Below, piece by piece: positions 8,851 through 16,748 of a stretch of 64,000 nucleotides of DNA. Origin of the DNA: G963556115 sp963675945 (GTDB lineage: Bacteria; Planctomycetota; SZUA-567); NCBI GenBank assembly GCA_963675945.1, contig OY780932.1:1550001-1614000 (forward strand). Reading direction: 5' to 3'. Within the stretch, counting starts at the first letter, position 1. Every line of letters begins with the position of its first letter. The translations under genes were made by a program, and so were the position numbers. Below the pieces are notes generated by a model. That model did not search any database and was not told where the DNA came from. It saw only the letters and a program-made list of their open reading frames with translations.

Positions 8851-10236
8851 TTAAAATAGGGTCAGGTAGTTCTCAATCTCCCAGGCGGTTACAGTCTTGT
8901 GGTATTCATCCCATTCATTGCCCTTGATCTTGATGAATTCACGGGCGATCGGGCCGAGACTATCGAGGATGACTTGGTCATTCTTGAGCTCTTTGAGCGC
9001 TTCACTCAGTGACTGCGGGAGGATGTCAAGTTTGGTAATCTCGTCACGCGGTAGGTCATAGAGATTCAGTCCGGTCATCGGTACTCCGGGGTCTATCTTA
9101 TTCTTGATGCCGTCAAGACCGGCGCCAAGGTAGGCGGCAAAGGCCAGATACGGATTGTTCGCCGCAGAGAAGGAGCGGTCTTCAAAGCGACCCGGAGCCG
9201 GACAGCGTACCATCTGGGTGCGGTTGTTGTCGCCGAAGGTGATGAAGGCCGGGGTCCAGGTGAAACCTGAGCGGTTGCTAGTGAAGAAATTTGAGCCGAC
9301 CTGGAGGCGCTTATAGCAGTTTACAGTTGGGTTGGTAATGGCGCAGATAGCTTTGGCATGCTTGAGAACGCCCCCGACAAAGTAGTAGGCCAGATCACTC
9401 TGCCCCAATCCTTTGGGATCGCTTGAACTGTCGTCGCGCTTGAATATATTCTTGCCGGTTGCGTCGGCCATGCTGAAATGCAGATGGGCGCCGGAGCCGG
9501 TCTTGTCGGCAAATGGTTTGGGCATGTGAGTCGCGATAAATCCATGCTTGAGCGCCAGCTGGCTGGTCATCATCTTGATAAAGGTATGGCGGTCGGCGGT
9601 TGTCAGGGCGTCGGAGTAATCATAGTTGATCTCGTACTGACCATTGGCATCCTCGTGATCGGTCTGGTAGTTGCCCCAACCGATCTGCAGCATGCATTCA
9701 TTGATATCGGTAAGAACGGGGAGCATTTGCGAGATACCCTTGTAGTCGTAACAGGCTTTTTTGAGGGTATCGATATTCTGTTCGTCAGCAATTTCTATTG
9801 AACCGTCATTGCAGCGCTTGACCAGAAAGAATTCCGGCTCCATGCCGGCATTCAGGGTATAGCCCATCTCGGTGAGTTCAGCCAGCATGCGCTTGAGGTT
9901 CTGGCGGGGACAGTAGGGGTGGGGCTTGCCTTCTACCCAGAGATCTCCAGCAATACGGGCGACTCCGGGCTGATAAGGGATCGGTACATATGACCCCGGA
10001 TCGATGCGGCACATCATATCCGGCGAATATGCTTCCTGACCGCTGCCCCAGACCGCGCCACCAGCAAAGCCTGCACCCTCATAGTACATGTTCTCGACGT
10101 AATCCACCGGCACCATCTTGACCTTGGCTGAGCCGTGGATATCGACAAACTGTATCAGCATGTACTTGATGTTATCGGCTTTTAGCCTCTCCTTCAGATC
10201 CTTCAATTTGGTGTCTTCATTCATTATTGTACTCAT
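8851..10236 (-). CDS. Type III glutamine synthetase (GlnT) or gamma-glutamylmethylamide synthetase (GmaS)
   Basis: A 461-residue enzyme of the GlnT/GmaS branch of the glutamine synthetase superfamily. It shows the beta-grasp segment (YMLIQFVDIHGSAK), the metal ligands in MEPEFFLV and GQYEINYDYSDAL, the nucleotide/ammonia region KPFADKTGSGAHLHFS, and RFEDRSFSAANNPYLA near residue 360. The adenylylated Tyr of type I enzymes is not apparent. It ligates glutamate with ammonia, or with methylamine to give gamma-glutamylmethylamide. Downstream position after N-methylglutamate-synthase-like subunits fits either rhizobial glxBCD-glnT or methylotroph mgsABC-gmaS. A purine-rich GAGAGAGAGAAC leader supplies the RBS. 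No N-methylglutamate dehydrogenase genes are in view, so the substrate stays open. Confidence 0.85.
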   Translation of the reverse strand: MSTIMNEDTKLKDLKERLKADNIKYMLIQFVDIHGSAKVKMVPVDYVENMYYEGAGFAGGAVWGSGQEAYSPDMMCRIDPGSYVPIPYQPGVARIAGDLWVEGKPHPYCPRQNLKRMLAELTEMGYTLNAGMEPEFFLVKRCNDGSIEIADEQNIDTLKKACYDYKGISQMLPVLTDINECMLQIGWGNYQTDHEDANGQYEINYDYSDALTTADRHTFIKMMTSQLALKHGFIATHMPKPFADKTGSGAHLHFSMADATGKNIFKRDDSSSDPKGLGQSDLAYYFVGGVLKHAKAICAITNPTVNCYKRLQVGSNFFTSNRSGFTWTPAFITFGDNNRTQMVRCPAPGRFEDRSFSAANNPYLAFAAYLGAGLDGIKNKIDPGVPMTGLNLYDLPRDEITKLDILPQSLSEALKELKNDQVILDSLGPIAREFIKIKGNEWDEYHKTVTAWEIENYLTLF

Positions 10237-10239
10237 TGT

Positions 10240-10266
10240 GTTCTCTCTCTCTTTCTCTCTCTCTTG
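10240..10266 (-). promoter_or_regulatory. GA-repeat leader before glutamine synthetase
   Basis: The 54-base gap between the FMN-domain paralogue and the synthetase is dominated by GA dinucleotide repeats on the minus strand. They provide an anti-Shine-Dalgarno-like purine stretch immediately 5' of the ATG at 10236. A similar GA-rich run lies at the 5' end of amt on the other side of this island. Confidence 0.4.
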
Positions 10267-10290
10267 TGCCTTATGCTCTCTACTATTTTT

Positions 10291-11382
10291 TTATAGCCTG
10301 AATTTCTGGTCTTTGCCGACCAGACGGATACCTGTAGCGCGAGCGGTCTCAATAGTAAAGGCACGCAGGTCTTCAGGTTCGAGGTTGTTAATATCGGTTT
10401 TGCCACAACAACGGGCGAGTATTGCCGTTTCTTGGAAAATCGCTTGCAGATAACGCTCCAGATATTCAGGGGCGTCATTCTGTCCACCCGCAGCCTGTAC
10501 GGCGATGAGTGCGGATTTACCGAGGATAGCGGCTTTGGCTCCGAGTGACATGATCTTGGCCAGGTCACCGCCGCACTGTATGCAGCCGAAGTATAGTATG
10601 TCGATGTCCTCTTCGGCGTTGAGTTCACGGATAAGTTCCATCGTCTCGGTGAGTAGGGCGATCATTGGTGTGCCGCTCTCATCCGGCCAGGGATCACTGT
10701 CATTCTGCGAGATCATGCAGTAGAGACTGACAAAATCAATTCCAATCTCAATCGCCTGGGTCAGGGTTGTCTGCAGATTCTCGGCACAGATGGAGATGCC
10801 TACCGGGATACCGTTGTACGCTTCCTTAATCCGCTGTACGGTGTCATTGAGCAGGTTTATATCCAGACTGGTACCGAGTTCCGGCTGCAGTTCGATTGCA
10901 TCCGCGGTATCGGGCATGGCTTCGTCCAGCGGAAAGGAGATAACGCGGATTATCTTGGAATTCTGCGGAGCCGGATCTTTTGAACGCAGGCGCAGGGCGA
11001 CACCTGATTTGGCTGCTCCTAGTGCTACCGCTGCCATCTCCTCCGGTTTGAGCTTTTCACCGGTGATGTCGCCGATTACTACTGGTCCACTCAACTCCAG
11101 CGGCTTCGCTGCGTCTTTACCGATGACAACCCGGGTATTACAGGCTTCACGGTAGGGATCAATAACTAGTCGAGTTAAGTTGGCGGGTAAGAACACCAGA
11201 TCACCGAGAAACGGGAGTGAACCGAGGGGCTTGGGGCGGCTGCGCCGGGTCTTTACTTTGCGTTCCAGCCCAGCGAGAAGTTCCTCTTCAGTTGGATTGC
11301 TGGACATGGTATTTATCTCCTCACGGATATAACGCGGATACGGATGAGGGATTTCATTGGTTGTTGATAAATTTGAATTCAT
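10291..11382 (-). CDS. Degenerate glutamate-synthase FMN-domain paralogue
   Basis: A 363-residue protein resembling the FMN-binding glutamate synthase domain (GlxD/MgsC) over its whole length but lacking key elements. It keeps VFLPANLTRLVIDPYREACN at the start, a TIM-barrel core (GIPVGISI, CIQCGGDLAKIMSLGAKAAI) and the tail CGKTDINNLEPEDLRAFTIE. Missing are the GEGGM, GGTGA and C-x5-C-x4-CP Fe-S signatures that the neighbouring 642-residue protein has. It is therefore probably not a complete synthase, but a partner or regulatory subunit. Two starts have good RBSs: 11382 (GAGGAAG) and 11307 (AGGAG before MSSNPTEE). It sits between the fused synthase subunit and the synthetase in one operon. 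Confidence 0.75.
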   Translation of the reverse strand: MNSNLSTTNEIPHPYPRYIREEINTMSSNPTEEELLAGLERKVKTRRSRPKPLGSLPFLGDLVFLPANLTRLVIDPYREACNTRVVIGKDAAKPLELSGPVVIGDITGEKLKPEEMAAVALGAAKSGVALRLRSKDPAPQNSKIIRVISFPLDEAMPDTADAIELQPELGTSLDINLLNDTVQRIKEAYNGIPVGISICAENLQTTLTQAIEIGIDFVSLYCMISQNDSDPWPDESGTPMIALLTETMELIRELNAEEDIDILYFGCIQCGGDLAKIMSLGAKAAILGKSALIAVQAAGGQNDAPEYLERYLQAIFQETAILARCCGKTDINNLEPEDLRAFTIETARATGIRLVGKDQKFRL

Positions 11383-11437
11383 TGTATTCTTCCTCTATTT
11401 TTGTCTCTCAGCCTGTCTTGTACTGCCGGCTGAGGCT

Positions 11438-13366
11438 TTACAGGAGTATATCGCCTTCACGTGCTAGGGGTAAGCCGGTAATCTCGGCTGCCTGGGGGGT
11501 AAGCGCAATCAGATGTTCTTTGCCCAGACCATGTATAGTAGGTACGCCGCAGGAGAGTGCGATCGCCGCCATCTCCGAACCCATGCTCTTGAGAAACGAG
11601 GCGCAACGCTGCGCGGCAGTATCAATGTCGAACTTTTTGACCAGTTCATCCTCCTGGGTGGCGATACCGCGCGGACACTTGCCGGTATGGCAGGTCATAC
11701 AGCCGCTGCAGCCCATGGCAACCAGCGTTGCTGTGCCAACGGCTACCGCGGTAGCTCCCAGCGCTATAGCCTTGGCGGCGTCTACTCCATCTCTAATTCC
11801 GCCCATCTGCACTATCTGCAGTTGTCCGCCGCAACCAATCTCCTCCAGACCGTCGGTAGCCTGAATTATTGCAGCGAGTGACGGGATGCCGACATTGTCG
11901 GTAACCACGGCGGAGGAGGCGCCGGTGCCGCCTTCCATACCGTCGATCTCGATAAAATCAACGGTGTCCTTGAGGGCTATCTTGATATCGTTGTTGACTC
12001 GACCGGCACCGATTTTGAGACTGATAGGAACTCGCCCGCTGGTGGCTTCACGGAATTCCTCAATCTTGATGATCAGGTCGTCAGCTCCGAGGACATCCGG
12101 GTGGCGACTCGGTGAGCGGATATCTATGCCCTGGGGCAGTCCGCGAATTCGGGCGATATCTGGAGTAACCTTCTTGCCCATGAGCTGACCGCCGAGTCCG
12201 GGCTTGGCACCCTGGGAGATATAGATCTCGACCGCGTCGGCTTTGAGCATATCGTGTATGGAGAAGCCGTAACGCCCGGAGAGGCACTGATAGATCATCT
12301 TAGCGGCCGCGGCGCGTTCTTCCGGCATCATGCCACCTTCGCCGTTGTTGATAGCGATACCGGCAAGGGCAGAGGCTTTGGCGAGAGCGATTTTGCAGGG
12401 CTTAGAAAGAGCTCCATAGCTCATCGGTGCAATAAGTATCGGCATCTCCAACTCCAGCGGCTGGCTGGCGTACTTGTTGCCGAGGGTCGTCTTTAGATTG
12501 CAGCGGTTGAGCATGCCGAGTTGTTCGCTGATGTTACCCGGGGTGATGCGGAAAGCAATATCGTCAAAGGTCGGAATGTGCCGCGATGCACCGAAACCAC
12601 GTACGCGGTAGCGCCCGAGTTCGGCTTTGGTCGCAATGTCATCGGTGATACGTTTTGGCCACATGGCGCCTAGCGGCGAAGCTACCTGTACACGTTTGCC
12701 GCTGCCTTCATACTTCTGGTAATGCAGATCCTTGCCTTCAGCTATAACTTTTTGGAATTTTTCGGGTACATCAATACCAGCTTCCTCCAGCAGAGCGGCA
12801 ATCTCCGCGTACTCCTCCGGTGTGGTCTCGACTATCTTTGCATCATCCCCGACCGATTCGATATTGCCTCCACAGTAGATGGCGCCATTTATGATATTCT
12901 GTCCGACCCCTTGCCCGCAGTCGCCACAGATTACCAGTTTGCCGCCCATCATCATATAGCCGGCCATAAAGTTAGCCTTGCCGCCAGCTATAATCCAGCC
13001 GTCCTTCATCATCGCCCCGGCGCGTGAGCCGATATTGCCGCGGACAATGAGTTTGCCTCCACGCATTCCTACTCCTGCAATTGCACCGGCATTCTTACCG
13101 ACGACAATCTCGCCGGAGAGGATATTATCGGCGACACCCCAGCCGGCATTGTTGCGGATGAAGATATCAATGCCGTCTGACAGACCACCACAGAAGTATC
13201 CGGCGCTGCCTTCTATCTTGATCCTGGATTTACCGATCATGCCTACGCAGATAAGGTGCTGGGCATCAGGATTCTCAATAATTATCTCTTTTTCCTGGCT
13301 CTCTATGAGCTTATGGATTTTTTCATTGACCTTGGTTACACCAAGCTCAGCGTTGATCGTTGCCAT
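11438..13366 (-). CDS. Fused GXGXG and FMN/Fe-S glutamate synthase subunit (MgsB-MgsC / GlxC-GlxD type)
   Basis: A 642-residue protein. Residues about 1-190 are a GXGXG right-handed beta-helix (repeated G-G/N motifs such as GAIAGVGMRGGKLIVRG and GQGVGQNIINGAIYCGG), equivalent to the C-terminal domain of large glutamate synthase. Residues about 245-642 are the FMN-binding barrel with MSYGALS, GEGGMMPEERA, GGTGASSA, GGIRDGVDAAKA and the 3Fe-4S cysteines CSGCMTCHTGKCP. In relatives these are separate proteins (GlxC and GlxD, or MgsB and MgsC); here they are joined. With the amidotransferase it should transfer a glutamine-derived amino group, or methylamine from gamma-glutamylmethylamide, to 2-oxoglutarate. 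It overlaps the upstream amidotransferase by 31 bases; AGGAG lies ten bases before the ATG. Confidence 0.9.
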   Translation of the reverse strand: MATINAELGVTKVNEKIHKLIESQEKEIIIENPDAQHLICVGMIGKSRIKIEGSAGYFCGGLSDGIDIFIRNNAGWGVADNILSGEIVVGKNAGAIAGVGMRGGKLIVRGNIGSRAGAMMKDGWIIAGGKANFMAGYMMMGGKLVICGDCGQGVGQNIINGAIYCGGNIESVGDDAKIVETTPEEYAEIAALLEEAGIDVPEKFQKVIAEGKDLHYQKYEGSGKRVQVASPLGAMWPKRITDDIATKAELGRYRVRGFGASRHIPTFDDIAFRITPGNISEQLGMLNRCNLKTTLGNKYASQPLELEMPILIAPMSYGALSKPCKIALAKASALAGIAINNGEGGMMPEERAAAAKMIYQCLSGRYGFSIHDMLKADAVEIYISQGAKPGLGGQLMGKKVTPDIARIRGLPQGIDIRSPSRHPDVLGADDLIIKIEEFREATSGRVPISLKIGAGRVNNDIKIALKDTVDFIEIDGMEGGTGASSAVVTDNVGIPSLAAIIQATDGLEEIGCGGQLQIVQMGGIRDGVDAAKAIALGATAVAVGTATLVAMGCSGCMTCHTGKCPRGIATQEDELVKKFDIDTAAQRCASFLKSMGSEMAAIALSCGVPTIHGLGKEHLIALTPQAAEITGLPLAREGDILL

Positions 13367-14265
13367 GTCTTGTATGCTCCTGGGAATGGTTCATAAGTGT
13401 CTAGTCCTACGCCGGGGAAGAGGCGATTTAACGCTACCTCTTCGGAGGCTACTGCTACAATTTCATCGGTCTCAAGTACGACCATCGGCTTTGCAGCTAG
13501 ATGATCCTTGGCGAAACCGAAGCCGTCTTTGGTACTGACCAGGAAGGAGAAGGTGCCGTCGAGTTCGTCTACGGAGCGCTTGAGCACCTCCTCCAGTGAT
13601 AAACCTCGGTCAAGCTTGTCGGCAAGATATACCGCAACAAGTTCGGAATCATTATCGGTTCGAAATTGATAGCCGTGTTTCTCCAGGCGTCTTTTCATCT
13701 TGAAATAGTTGGTTATCTGCCCATTATGAACTATGGCTACATCTGAAAAACCGTAGGCCCAGAAGGGGTGAGCCCGGCTGGTGTCGACAACACTCTCGGT
13801 GGCCAGGCGCACGTGGCCGATGGCATGAGTGCCAGTGAAGCCGCTAACGCCATAACGTTCATCGACCTCAATAGCGCCGCCGATATCCTTGATAATCTCC
13901 AGAGCCGAGCCGATACTCAGAATCTCAACCCCTGCTTGATTCTCCAGCGTATAACTGAGTTCCTTCACCGAATCAAGACCGGGTATCTCTATCCTATAAT
14001 GTTCTTTATTATATTCTTCAGATAGGATCTTCAGTCCAAAGCCGTTGATAATCGCCTTGACCTTCTTGGCTCGGTTCTTGCCTTCAACCGATTGGCTCGA
14101 ACATTTTAGGAGGATGCGTACTACCAGACGTTCCGGCAGTCCCTCCCTGTATAGTGCAAAACCCGTTGAATCGGGGCCGCGGTGCTGCAGACCATCAAGC
14201 ATGCGAACCATCTTTTTGCCTATATCAGCGGGTGAGTTGAGCATTATTCCTGCAATTCCACACAT
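13336..14265 (-). CDS. Class II glutamine amidotransferase subunit (GlxB/MgsA type)
   Basis: A 309-residue Ntn-type glutaminase domain. It begins MCGIAGIM, giving the catalytic N-terminal Cys, and has LQHRGPDSTG, GHVRLATES, HPFWAYGFSDVAIVHNGQITNY and DNDSELVA, all standard for class II amidotransferases. It lacks any synthase or isomerase domain, so it must act with a partner, here the fused GXGXG/FMN subunit whose start it overlaps by 31 bases. It releases ammonia, or in the N-methylglutamate pathway methylamine, from a gamma-glutamyl amide. AAGGAG is 7-8 bases before the ATG. A long intercistronic hairpin separates it from the mttB-like gene. Confidence 0.9.
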   Translation of the reverse strand: MCGIAGIMLNSPADIGKKMVRMLDGLQHRGPDSTGFALYREGLPERLVVRILLKCSSQSVEGKNRAKKVKAIINGFGLKILSEEYNKEHYRIEIPGLDSVKELSYTLENQAGVEILSIGSALEIIKDIGGAIEVDERYGVSGFTGTHAIGHVRLATESVVDTSRAHPFWAYGFSDVAIVHNGQITNYFKMKRRLEKHGYQFRTDNDSELVAVYLADKLDRGLSLEEVLKRSVDELDGTFSFLVSTKDGFGFAKDHLAAKPMVVLETDEIVAVASEEVALNRLFPGVGLDTYEPFPGAYKTWQRSTLSLV

Positions 14266-14347
14266 AAGTAACTCCTTTTGCTGCTAAGTAAATAATCTAT
14301 GCTGGTGTATATTCAATGTACGTCTTTGTACGTTATTGTCATTTAAG

Positions 14348-14383
14348 CCTGGTTTGCCGGCGTGTACCAACAGGCAAACCAGG
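14348..14383 (-). terminator. Intercistronic hairpin between mttB-like and amidotransferase genes
   Basis: A perfect 11-bp stem (14348-14358 / 14373-14383) with a 14-base loop sits in the 128-base gap. There is no U-tract after it on the minus strand, so it looks like a processing or partial attenuation site that could set different levels of mttB and glutamate synthase mRNA. Confidence 0.6.
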
Positions 14384-14393
14384 GTTATTGTGG

Positions 14394-15896
14394 TTAATTA
14401 CTACAGCAGCTGGTTTTAGGGGTGTTCTGCTGCTGGTAGAGAGTGACATCCTTGATGTCTGGGAAGTCGCTGCGGATTTTTGCGTCTATTGCCGCATCAA
14501 TACCGAGCGGGGTGTGTTCGGAGATAAGCTGAACCGCTTTTTCATGGGCACGGGTGAAGGCGTCTCTGCTGCCCTGGGCTTCCCAGTTCTCACGGTATTC
14601 ACGGTCACAGGCGGCTGGATCGGAATCGGCAAATTCATCGTACATGAAGTCGATAGTGTGTTCCTGACCGAGGTAGTGGCCGGCAGGGCCTATCTCCTTC
14701 ATTAGATCCAGTGCTATTCTCTCTTCATCTACTTCAATCCCGCGTAGAACCCTGGCGGTACGCGAGAGGATCTCGTTGTCGATAACTAATTTTTCATATG
14801 AAGCGGTTAGATCGAACTCCATTAGACCGGCAGCGTCATGAATATAGTTGGCTCCACTCATGGCTGTAAGCAGGCTGCCCATCCCTGACTCGTAACCTGC
14901 TTGTGCGTCAACGGTCTTCGAGTCGGTCATGCCGGCGGTTGAGTAGTACGGTAACTGGTAGTATTGGGCTAGCTGAGATACCCCGGAGTTGATCATGGCG
15001 CGCTCAATGGCGCCGGATAAATGCCCCATGGTTCGGAGATTGGTGATAGTACCGACACTGCCGCAGATCGTTGGGGTGCCTTTATTGATAAGCTGTGTCT
15101 GTACTACTCCGGACAAGGTCTCGGCCATATGCATGGTGACATTTGAGGCCATTGTGATCGGTGAGGTATTGCCGCAGAGCGGTTCTGTCGGTACGACTAC
15201 GGGCAGGCCTTCTTGAGCCACATAGGCGGTGAACTCTCCGTAGATATCATCAATCTTGAAAGGACTTATCAGCAGGGTGATGAAGGAGACAAAGGGTCTG
15301 GCTCTGAGTGCATCCATGCCCCCGGCGATCTCTGCGGCCATCTTGACTACGTTACGTAGCCCCTGAGCTCCGTAGATGCCGCCCATAACATGCTTGCTGG
15401 TATTTTTGAATGCATGGTAGAAACGGTTGATATCCACGTGATCGTCGCCTTTGATATCATTAGGGAATACATTGATTACAAAAAAACTGATATAGTCAAG
15501 TGCATCCATTACCCGTGCCATCATTGCAATATCACTGTTGAGTGACGGGCGGCGGTTGCCAGTATCTAGATCCAGAACATTGATCGCGGTACCGCCGGTA
15601 CCCAGATAGCAATTACTTGCTTCAAGGGTAAGGTCATTCTCTTCGCTGCGGCCACATAATACTACTTTTGACGGCGCAGAAGCGATGCAATCATCCAGAC
15701 AGGAATCTGGAATCTTTACCAGATTCCCATCTTCAATAGGCAACCCGGCTTTTTGGAAGACATCCAGTGTCGTCTTGGAATATACCCGGATACCTGATTC
15801 TGAAAGCAGGTTTCTGACGGCTTCGTCTAACTTCTGTACATCTGCATCGGAGAAGGGTCTATACATCCCGCCCTTCTGTCCACCCTTTACTGCCAT
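14394..15896 (-). CDS. MttB-family (trimethylamine/quaternary amine) methyltransferase, non-pyrrolysine
   Basis: A 500-residue TIM-barrel protein of the MttB superfamily. Conserved stretches are GIRVYSKTTLDVFQKAG, LGTGGTAINVLD, YGAQGLRNVVKMAAEI and PYYSTAGMTDSKTVDAQAG. There is no in-frame amber codon, so it is not the pyrrolysine-dependent trimethylamine enzyme. Characterised non-Pyl members (MtgB, MtpB, MtyB, MtcB types) demethylate glycine betaine, proline betaine, butyrobetaine or carnitine and pass the methyl group to a corrinoid protein. No corrinoid protein gene is present nearby. Start at 15896 has GAGGAGAG directly upstream; an upstream frame to 15929 is rejected. It is first in the nitrogen operon behind a sigma-54 candidate. 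The C-terminus ends in a Cys pair (TSCCSN). Confidence 0.88.
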   Translation of the reverse strand: MAVKGGQKGGMYRPFSDADVQKLDEAVRNLLSESGIRVYSKTTLDVFQKAGLPIEDGNLVKIPDSCLDDCIASAPSKVVLCGRSEENDLTLEASNCYLGTGGTAINVLDLDTGNRRPSLNSDIAMMARVMDALDYISFFVINVFPNDIKGDDHVDINRFYHAFKNTSKHVMGGIYGAQGLRNVVKMAAEIAGGMDALRARPFVSFITLLISPFKIDDIYGEFTAYVAQEGLPVVVPTEPLCGNTSPITMASNVTMHMAETLSGVVQTQLINKGTPTICGSVGTITNLRTMGHLSGAIERAMINSGVSQLAQYYQLPYYSTAGMTDSKTVDAQAGYESGMGSLLTAMSGANYIHDAAGLMEFDLTASYEKLVIDNEILSRTARVLRGIEVDEERIALDLMKEIGPAGHYLGQEHTIDFMYDEFADSDPAACDREYRENWEAQGSRDAFTRAHEKAVQLISEHTPLGIDAAIDAKIRSDFPDIKDVTLYQQQNTPKTSCCSN

Positions 15897-16010
15897 TTCT
15901 CTCTCCTCTATAAATATTGGTGTTTGCAAGCAGGCTTTTACTCTGAATACCTGTTTGTAGTCTTTAGGTTACCAAGGCTTTGGCCGTTATAGCCGAGGCA
16001 GTAGTAAATT

Positions 16011-16026
16011 TGCAAGAGGTGTACCA
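16011..16026 (-). promoter_or_regulatory. Sigma-54 promoter candidate for the mttB operon
   Basis: On the minus strand this reads TGGTACACCTCTTGCA, with the GG (16024-16025) and GC (16012-16013) dinucleotides exactly ten bases apart and TTGC intact at the -12 element. Predicted start of transcription is near 16000, about 100 bases before the mttB-like ATG. Fits nitrogen-regulated expression. Confidence 0.65.
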
Positions 16027-16649
16027 ATATTAAATTTATATTGAAAATAGGGTGGTAATAATGAGCTGCGGTTTGATTATTTGTCTATATTTAATGTAAG
16101 CACCACTCTTTTTGCCTGGGGTATATTTTATAAGTAAAATAACACTCACAAATATTCGGCCTTGGTATTAAATACAAAAGTGTATCTTTTTTCGCAGGGT
16201 GTATTGCATAAATGAACAATTATAATACATTTTTGTATTTTTTCTTGGGGTGATCGGTAGGTTTTTGAGATTAGCATGAATGTGGTTGATATTGTTTTGC
16301 ATTATTTTTTTATTAAAGTTGTAATATCTTGTTGTAATGTTAGTTATAGGTTTTATACATTTGTGTAGTGTGTATTGTTAGCATGATAGTATTATTGCCA
16401 GCAATTATTAGCGGATTATTATGGTCAAATGAATATAATATTCAAATTCATGTAAAAAATACATAATTGTAATATAATCCTTCAAAATTGATGTGTGTTA
16501 CAATTTTGTTAGCCATTGAGTGCTGGCTGTCGGTAAGCTTGAGTAATTCTTTCTTTAGTCCTGAAAACAAGCTTATTACCCGGTATTTGAAGTGTTAAGT
16601 GTAGTGTTCGGCAGCTTTATAGCATTATTTTAACATAAAAGTAACTTGC

Positions 16650-16690
16650 TGGAACGCTGATTGACTAAAGCAGTGCATAGTTTATTAATT
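16650..16690 (+). promoter_or_regulatory. Candidate promoters for amt
   Basis: Two overlapping possibilities. One is sigma-54-like TGGAACGCTGATTGA (16650-16664), whose -12 element is GA instead of GC. The other is sigma-70-like: TTGACT (16661-16666), a 17-base spacer and ATTAAT (16684-16689). A further weak sigma-54 match with correct GG/GC spacing is at 16524-16539. None is decisive. Confidence 0.3.
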
Positions 16691-16748
16691 TTGTTGGCTA
16701 CTCCTGATATACATGTATAGGTGACTGTATGACAGGAGGGCTGTCGCT

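Larger units (their letters stand above)
15897..16748. promoter_or_regulatory. Long AT-rich divergent control region, mttB operon / amt
   Basis: About 850 bases without a gene separate the two nitrogen transcripts. It contains the sigma-54 element at 16011-16026, several related ATAC...GTAT imperfect palindromes around 16170-16245, and possible amt promoters near 16525-16690. I looked for a clear NtrC dyad (TGCAC-N5-GTGCA) and did not find a good one. The length suits enhancer-type regulation. Confidence 0.55.

Noticed and set aside
16060..16440. NtrC enhancer sites upstream of the sigma-54 element
   Set aside because: No dyad close enough to TGCAC-N5-GTGCA was found by eye.
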